A DNA stretch of 35,840 nucleotides from NCBI GenBank assembly GCA_018242505.1, contig JAFEBU010000050.1:1-35840 (forward strand). Direction: 5' to 3'. This stretch comes from Pseudomonadota bacterium. GTDB lineage: Bacteria > Pseudomonadota > Alphaproteobacteria > Reyranellales > Reyranellaceae. The position numbers were made by a program, and so were the translations under genes. The notes beneath the pieces were generated by a model, which saw nothing but the letters and a program-made list of their open reading frames with translations, was not told the origin of the DNA and searched no databases. Positions 32,015 through 35,840 of this stretch are shown here, in pieces (the first letter of the stretch is position 1; each line of letters opens with the position of its first letter).

Positions 32015-33328
32015 ATGACCATGTGGCCAGATCCATCATCCAATTCCGCGCAGATCTATCAGCGAGCGCTCGGTGTCCTACCCGGAGGCATCAGCAGACT
32101 GCAGACCTGGAACGAGCCGTTTCCCTTCTACGCCAAGTCCGGATCTGGCGTACACGTGACCGATGAGGACGGTACTGTTCGCGTCGATTTCGTCAACAAT
32201 TTCGCGTCGTTGATCCACGGCCACGCCCATCCGGTGATCGTCGAGGCCGTTTGCGAGGCGGTGAAGAATGGCACGTGCTTTGCTCTTCCGACTCGCGTTG
32301 AAGTCGAACTTGCCGAGATTCTGTGCGAACGGTTCGCCACTTTCGAGAAGGTACGCTACTGCAACACAGGGACAGAAGCAGTCATGCTCGCCTTGAAGGC
32401 GGCACGCGCCTACACTGATCGGCCGAAGATTGCGAAGTTCGAGGGCGCCTATCATGGCATGTACGATTTTGCCGAAGTGAGCCTTGATTCGTCGCCGGCC
32501 AATTGGGGCAACGATCCAAGATCGGTGCCCTATGCGCGGGGCACACCGCGCGGCGTGCTGGAAGACGTGGTCGTCCTACCCTTCAATGAGACCGAAGCAT
32601 CGGAACGTATCATTCGAGAGCATGCTGACCAGCTGGCCGGGATCCTCATCGATCTATGCCCGTCCTATATGGGTTTCGCGCCAATGTCGCCCCAGTACGT
32701 CGACATGCTGCACAGGGTGACGAAAGAGATCGGCGCGGTTCTGATTGCCGACGAAGTCATCTCGATTCGCCTCGGCTATGGTGGCGGGCAAGGACGCTTC
32801 GGGCTCGAACCCGATCTGACCGTCGCAGCCAAGCTAATCGGTGGCGGTTTTCCAGTTGCCTGTGTCGCCGGCCGCGAAAAGGTGATGTCGGTGTTTGATC
32901 ATAGCAAGGGCAAGCCACTCAGCCCCTCGAGCGGCACCTTCACGGCGAATCCGATCGGCCTGACGGCAGGTGTTTCGGCGATGAGGCTGCTAACACAGGA
33001 AAACTTCGACCGGCTCGAGGTCCTGGGCGAGCGTGCTCGAGAAGGCATCGCTAGGACGTTCGACAACAGCGGCTTTCCCGGCCAGGTGACCGGTATCGGT
33101 TCGATGTTCCAGATCCACATGACGCAACGGGACATCTGCAACCATCGCAGCGCGTATCAGTCATCCGAAGAGGCGGGAGCCATCCGGCTGCTACAGCGTC
33201 GAATGTTGGAACGGGGATTTATCATTTCAAACAGGGGCCATGGCTTTCTATCAACGCCGATGAACGAAGACCATGTCGATGCCCTTGCCGACGCCACGTC
33301 GGATGCCCTGCGAGAGATGGTTCAATAG
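32015..33328 (+). CDS. Class III aminotransferase, glutamate-1-semialdehyde aminomutase / beta-amino acid aminotransferase-like (paralogue 2)
   Basis: A 437-residue class III PLP enzyme, a clear paralogue of the protein at 19666-20997: both begin with a WPDP-x2-NS motif and share the EGAYHG-x-YD-(Y/F)-AEVSLDS and GGGFPV segments. Active-site residues are intact: Asp246 (LIADEVISIR), Lys273 (TVAAKLIGGGFPVAC), phosphate-loop NTGTEAVMLALKAAR. Thr replaces Ser in the NSGSE motif (NTGTE), the clearest difference between the copies. ATG 32015 follows AGAGGGCC; a second ATG two codons on is possible. Divergent from hyuA and probably co-regulated with it, so it likely transaminates the amino acid released by HyuAB. 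Exact substrate unknown. Confidence 0.9.
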   Translation: MTMWPDPSSNSAQIYQRALGVLPGGISRLQTWNEPFPFYAKSGSGVHVTDEDGTVRVDFVNNFASLIHGHAHPVIVEAVCEAVKNGTCFALPTRVEVELAEILCERFATFEKVRYCNTGTEAVMLALKAARAYTDRPKIAKFEGAYHGMYDFAEVSLDSSPANWGNDPRSVPYARGTPRGVLEDVVVLPFNETEASERIIREHADQLAGILIDLCPSYMGFAPMSPQYVDMLHRVTKEIGAVLIADEVISIRLGYGGGQGRFGLEPDLTVAAKLIGGGFPVACVAGREKVMSVFDHSKGKPLSPSSGTFTANPIGLTAGVSAMRLLTQENFDRLEVLGERAREGIARTFDNSGFPGQVTGIGSMFQIHMTQRDICNHRSAYQSSEEAGAIRLLQRRMLERGFIISNRGHGFLSTPMNEDHVDALADATSDALREMVQ

Positions 33329-33376
33329 TGTAGGGTCTTGCGAATCCATCTGCTTGGAGGTCAGCTTCGACGGGCT

Positions 33377-33500
33377 ATGATTTTTCTGGCATTTGATATC
33401 GGCGGCATCTTGATCGACTTCGTGCTGAGCGATGGATCAGCGGCCAAGACGTGATCCCTCAAAGAGCTGGGCACACCCAGCTCTCGAAGCGTGTTGCAAC
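33377..33500 (+). pseudogene. Possible HyuA-type N-terminal fragment
   Basis: ATG 33377 opens MIFLAFDIGGILIDFVLSDG, stops at TGA 33452-33454, and continues in the same frame SLKELGTPSSRSVLQL. Together this resembles the hydantoinase-A N-terminus, (V/F)DIGGT-(F/L)-x-D-(F/I)-VL, then K-x-x-TTP-x-x-P-x-x-(A/G)-V-L. The usual GGT is GGI. Homology fades by about 33500. GGAGG at 33356-33360 is a possible old ribosome site. Too short for certainty; it may be the relic of a second hydrolase gene downstream of the aminotransferase. Confidence 0.35.
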
Positions 33501-33591
33501 TGGTTTATCGTCGGCCGACTTGGCCTGCACGCGGCGAGTATTGACGGAGATGAGCCGGAGCTTCGCAGGCCGGCAGGGTGGGGCTGCATGT

Positions 33592-33785
33592 TCATTCGGA
33601 GCGATTGCTGTCCGACAGGCCAAGGATCTCCCTTGCCGTGGTGCGTGGTAACAAAGCGCCACCGTGCAGAACAGGCCTCGCTCTATCGGGTGGGCTCTTT
33701 GTCTGGTTGATCATTGAGAACTCGATCGGCACGCGGTGAGGAACTATCTCTATGTTGCCGTAGCGGCCATCGGTTTCTGGGGGGC
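33592..33785 (-). pseudogene. Possible HyuB-type C-terminal fragment
   Basis: The minus frame ending at TGA 33592-33594 reads DGRYGNIEIVPHRVPIEFSM, then INQTKSPP and further LLPRTTAREILGLS. In layout this fits the HyuB segment G-(R/K)-(Y/F)-x-GG-x-G-x-E-(I/V) ... x-x-R-x-PP-x-G (compare GRFRGAPGTEIIYG ... QQNPPKG in the intact copy at 27904). The glycine-rich continuation is degraded. It joins RHS-derived sequence at about 33785. The assignment is by eye and tentative. Confidence 0.35.
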
Positions 33786-34650
33786 GTCGAGAATCCTATT
33801 CAATTGGTTGGCCATACTAGTGGACCGCTCCACGTTGTGAGCAGCGCCAGTTGCCTCCCCTAGGAAGTACGAGAGCTTGTTTCCTAAGATGGGCACACGC
33901 GCAACGTTCTCTGCGGCTGCCCCAAGGCTCGTCGGGCAACATTCGCAATAACACCCTCGCCGACACCCGCCAGGGCACCAACAGCGGCAGAAGTGGCGAC
34001 CGAGCCCCAATCGATGCACTTGAACCTGCCACCATTCCTAGCGAGCTAGAGACCTATGTCGATACCTGCGCCTACAACCGCTCCGGCCACGACAGGTGCA
34101 ATGATCTCACCCGTTGGGTCAGTCAGGGTGACTGGATTGCCACCTGCATAGGGGTAGAGATTTCCAGTTGGGTCAGTTCTCTCCCTAGGCGGATCGCGCG
34201 ACAGTCACCTCCCCGCCATTGGATCATACGCCCGGTACCTGGTCAGATAGAGCCCGCTGTCGGCATTGTAGAACATGCCGGCATAGACGAAGTCGGTGAC
34301 CGGCGCAGTGCCCTGGAGTGGGACACCGTAAGGATCGTAGCTGTAGGCTGGTGCGCTCGAGGTGCTGGCGAAGGCGCGCCGCACCGAGCCGATCTGGTCG
34401 ATGCCGTAAGTAGTAGGGCTGGCCCGGTGAGCCCGGGACGAATTCACCCTCGTCGTAGTAGCCCCGGATCGGCGTGCCTGGCAGATATGCGAACCGCACC
34501 AGAGATACGAAGACGTCGTCGCGCTGCCGCCGCCAGGCGGCGTGCTGGCGATCGACACCCGCCGGCTGAGGCCGTCATAGGTGAAGGCAGTCGCCTTGCC
34601 CGACACGCCGGGATAGCCGATGCCGACCAGCCGGTTCTCTTGATTGCTTA
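33786..34650 (-). pseudogene. RHS-repeat protein core and C-terminal tip, decayed
   Basis: Minus-strand frames reconstruct the end of an RHS/YD-repeat protein. ENRLVGIGYPGVSGKATAF and TYDGLSRRV give a YD repeat. After a damaged stretch (about 34430-34510) comes the RHS core: YSYDPYGVPLQGTAPVTDFVYAGMFYNADSGLYLTRYRAYDPMAGR (landmarks). Where the core always reads GRWLSRDP, TGA (34205-34207) replaces Trp and the frame continues LSRDPPRE ... YAGGNPVTLTDPTGE. A TAG (34046-34048) then interrupts IDIGL-LARNGG. After one frameshift near 33910 the tip reads LGNKLSYFLGEATGAAHNVE and RSTSMANQLNRI, a C-terminal domain known from RHS and filamentous-hemagglutinin-type toxins. Not functional. Confidence 0.75.
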
Positions 34651-34860
34651 ACCCAAGACGGAGCGTCTGAAGACTGCTCTTTCCCCGACTTTTTGGATTT
34701 TTTCGCCATCAAGTGTGTCTTCGACCGCACTGCCAACGGTGGCACCAAATGCTGCGCCGGCAACATGGCCCTCCGCAACTCCAATTGGAACGCATCCTGG
34801 TGCACCGGGACCACAAGCTAGGCCTGCTCCCCCGACGATAGCCGAGGGTGAACGAGCCAA
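34648..34860 (-). pseudogene. Second RHS C-terminal fragment
   Basis: A 70-codon minus frame reads MARSPSAIVGGAGLACGPG, then CVPIGVAEGHVAGAAFGATVGSAVEDTL and a charged tail to TAA at 34648-34650. Gly/Ala-rich segments of this kind follow the RHS core and precede variable toxin tips. It is wedged between two YD-repeat fragments (34855-34981 and the one at 34575-34650), which suggests that remnants of at least two C-terminal ends were stacked by recombination. No toxin domain can be named. Confidence 0.45.
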
Positions 34861-34981
34861 GGTCGCTCGCGTGCGCGGTCACCGACTTGAGGCGGCTGGT
34901 CGTGTTCTCCTAGGTGTAGGTGACGGTGCTGGTGTCGGGGTACTGCTTGGCGATGAGCCGGTCCTGCAGGAGTGGACCGTA
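34855..34981 (-). pseudogene. RHS YD-repeat fragment
   Basis: The minus frame from about 34981 reads DRLIAKQYPDTSTVTYT, then TAG (34910-34912), then ENTTSRLKSVTAHASDLGSF. This is a YD repeat (G-R-L-x-x-x-x-YPDG-x-x-x-x-YTY-x-x-x-x-RL-x-S-V-T) with the tyrosine codon after YT changed to a stop. It is part of the same decayed RHS locus. Confidence 0.6.
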
Positions 34982-34994
34982 CGTGAACTAATAG

Positions 34995-35471
34995 CTACTG
35001 CTTTGGCAAGTACGCATACCCCTCCTGGAATTCCCAGATACCCTCAGCTTCGCCTCTCTCGAGAGTACGATAAACTTCATGAAGATCTGCAGATGGAGGG
35101 ACGTCAACGGACAGGAGCAATCGTCTACCGATACTGAGATCGATGTGCGTGCTCTCATAGCTGCAGCCTTTTTCTTCGAGAACATTCCAGTATAGAGGAA
35201 ATTTAGTCTCTTCAGGCTCGACCAGTAACATATACGTTGCGTGACCGCCTCTCTCGACCACACGATTGAATTCAACAATCCTTCGGTCTTCGCCGTCTGC
35301 AGCTTCGACCACATCCAAGTAACTAATACCTCTCACATAGAATGGAGAATTGGCGATACGAAAACAGCCCGGAGCAGTGGCGACCGGCGCTGCCCAGAGT
35401 GTTTCGCTCTCGTGCCCATGCCAACCTGACGAGTCGAGCTCAAATCGTACCTTCACCAACTGAACGGCCAT
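34995..35471 (-). CDS. DUF4265-domain protein (possible RHS-linked immunity protein)
   Basis: A 158-residue, undamaged protein fully covered by DUF4265. Landmarks are VKVRFELDSSGWHGHESETLWAAPV at the start, FRIANSPFYVRGISYLDVVEA in the middle (the family's most conserved strand pair), and RRIVEFNRVVERGGHATYMLLV. No signal peptide or membrane span. ATG 35471 directly follows the stop of a glgX fragment (TGA-ATG) and has AGGAGGCGAGGG upstream, an excellent ribosome site. Genes of this family are often found beside RHS or other polymorphic toxins, so an immunity role is possible; here the toxin side is in ruins, leaving an orphan. Function unproven. Confidence 0.75.
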   Translation of the reverse strand: MAVQLVKVRFELDSSGWHGHESETLWAAPVATAPGCFRIANSPFYVRGISYLDVVEAADGEDRRIVEFNRVVERGGHATYMLLVEPEETKFPLYWNVLEEKGCSYESTHIDLSIGRRLLLSVDVPPSADLHEVYRTLERGEAEGIWEFQEGYAYLPKQ

Positions 35472-35618
35472 TCAACCCTCGCCTCCTACGCCGAGCTTAT
35501 CGCGCACCCAGTAGCGCAGGCTGTCCATAACTAATTGCAGCACGCGCGAGTTGCTGAGGTTCACCGTATTGCCGGTGCCGGTATCATTGATGTAGTAGCG
35601 ACATTCGGGCGCTAGGTT
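35472..35618 (-). pseudogene. glgX: Glycogen debranching enzyme (glgX) internal fragment
   Basis: The minus frame reads [20 protein letters not shown], then [13 protein letters not shown], which is the highly conserved GlgX/isoamylase segment ([31 protein letters not shown]) just before its catalytic HVDGFRFD motif. Similarity ends after RYWV, and the frame closes with DKLGVGGEG and TGA (35472-35474). Only about 40 codons of a roughly 700-codon gene remain, without catalytic residues. The upstream side ends at about 35618, where IS-type sequence begins. Confidence 0.75.
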
Positions 35619-35840
35619 GAGAACTCATACAAACTATTGATGTGATGATGTAATTTCCAGCGTCTGGTGAGTTTGGTCAGGAGCTGTGATGGCGCGACAT
35701 CTATTTTGGCTTTCGGATGAGGCCTGGGCGGCGATCGATCCGCATCTTCCGCGCGGTAAGCCAGGCAAGCCGCGGGTTGATGATCGCACGGTGATCTCAG
35801 GCATCTTGCATGTGCTGAAGACCGGCTGTCGATGGCGTGA
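35619..35840 (+). mobile_element. IS5-family insertion sequence, left part (continues beyond window)
   Basis: Similarity to glgX ends at about 35618 and is replaced by GAGAACTCATACAAACTATTG, which I take as near the IS left end (21 bases shortened here as GAGAACTCATACAAACTATT). A transposase start follows at 35689. The right end lies outside the window, so terminal inverted repeats and target duplication cannot be checked. Confidence 0.6.
35689..35840 (+). CDS. IS5-family transposase, N-terminal part (truncated by window end)
   Basis: ATG 35689 is preceded by AGGAG (35679-35683). The 50 visible codons read LFWLSDEAWAAIDPHLPRGK, then RVDDRTVISGILHVLKTGCRWRD, the DUF4096-type N-terminus common to IS5-family (IS1031-like) transposases, where it precedes the DDE catalytic domain. 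No stop occurs before the window ends, so it may be intact. Confidence 0.85.
   Translation, partial: MARHLFWLSDEAWAAIDPHLPRGKPGKPRVDDRTVISGILHVLKTGCRWR

Noticed and set aside
33432..33710. A 92-codon plus-strand frame after the third aminotransferase
   Set aside because: It lies opposite the HyuB-like minus fragment, has many Trp/Cys/Pro residues typical of shadow frames and no family match.
1..35840. CRISPR arrays, rRNA, intact tRNA, plasmid replication or nodulation genes
   Set aside because: I looked for regularly spaced repeats, cloverleaf features, repABC/parA-type proteins and nod/nif products and found none.

Overview
The window is a roughly 59-60 % GC piece of accessory DNA, most likely from an alphaproteobacterium of the Rhizobiales (Mesorhizobium/Bradyrhizobium-like). 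That assignment is inference from the style of the insertion-sequence remnants, the abundance of ABC-importer/catabolic operons and the conserved rhizobial-type hypotheticals; no rRNA, intact tRNA or housekeeping gene is present to prove it. Both ends are gene graveyards (IS and gene fragments), while 0.7-16 kb and 18.2-33.3 kb carry intact small-molecule uptake and catabolism operons, as expected of a genomic island or large plasmid.

Layout. 1-711: non-coding debris with a tRNA-3'-end-like stretch and an IS3-type left-end/orfA remnant. 712-4145 (minus): operon of a 2OG-Fe(II) oxygenase, a maleate-isomerase/Asp-Glu-racemase-type enzyme and a flavoprotein dehydrogenase, divergent from 4266-6356 (plus): an FrhB-like iron-sulfur flavoprotein and an IclR regulator. 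6365-14553 (minus): a seven-gene operon with a polyamine/iron-type (Pot-like) ABC importer (binding protein, fused double permease, ATPase) interleaved with an NAD-dependent epimerase, an M24 peptidase-like enzyme, an SMP-30 lactonase and an M20 amidohydrolase. Divergent from it are a GntR/UTRA regulator and an SDR gene broken by a single TGG-to-TGA change. 16.4-17.9 kb: a frameshifted PxpB (5-oxoprolinase subunit B) fragment, a small hypothetical and a frameshifted minus-strand hypothetical.

18.27-33.33 kb is the most coherent unit: two class III aminotransferases, a TetR regulator, a complete branched-chain-amino-acid-type (Liv) ABC importer, a DMT exporter, the two subunits of an ATP-dependent hydantoinase/oxoprolinase-type cyclic-amide hydrolase, and a third class III aminotransferase paralogous to the second. 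By analogy with caprolactamase plus omega-aminotransferase pathways, I infer import of a cyclic amide (lactam, hydantoin or oxoproline-like) or its product, ATP-driven ring opening, and transamination of the freed amino acid. Similar short dyads overlie likely promoter regions in front of the 18.27-kb operon and between hyuA and the third aminotransferase, with a weaker one before the Liv operon, suggesting one TetR regulon. The Liv operon also has a long leader with a strong 10-bp stem.

33.33-35.84 kb: fragments of a second hydantoinase-type gene pair, a heavily decayed RHS/YD-repeat toxin locus, an intact DUF4265 gene (possible orphan immunity gene), a glycogen-debranching-enzyme (glgX) fragment, and the start of an IS5-family transposase cut by the window end.
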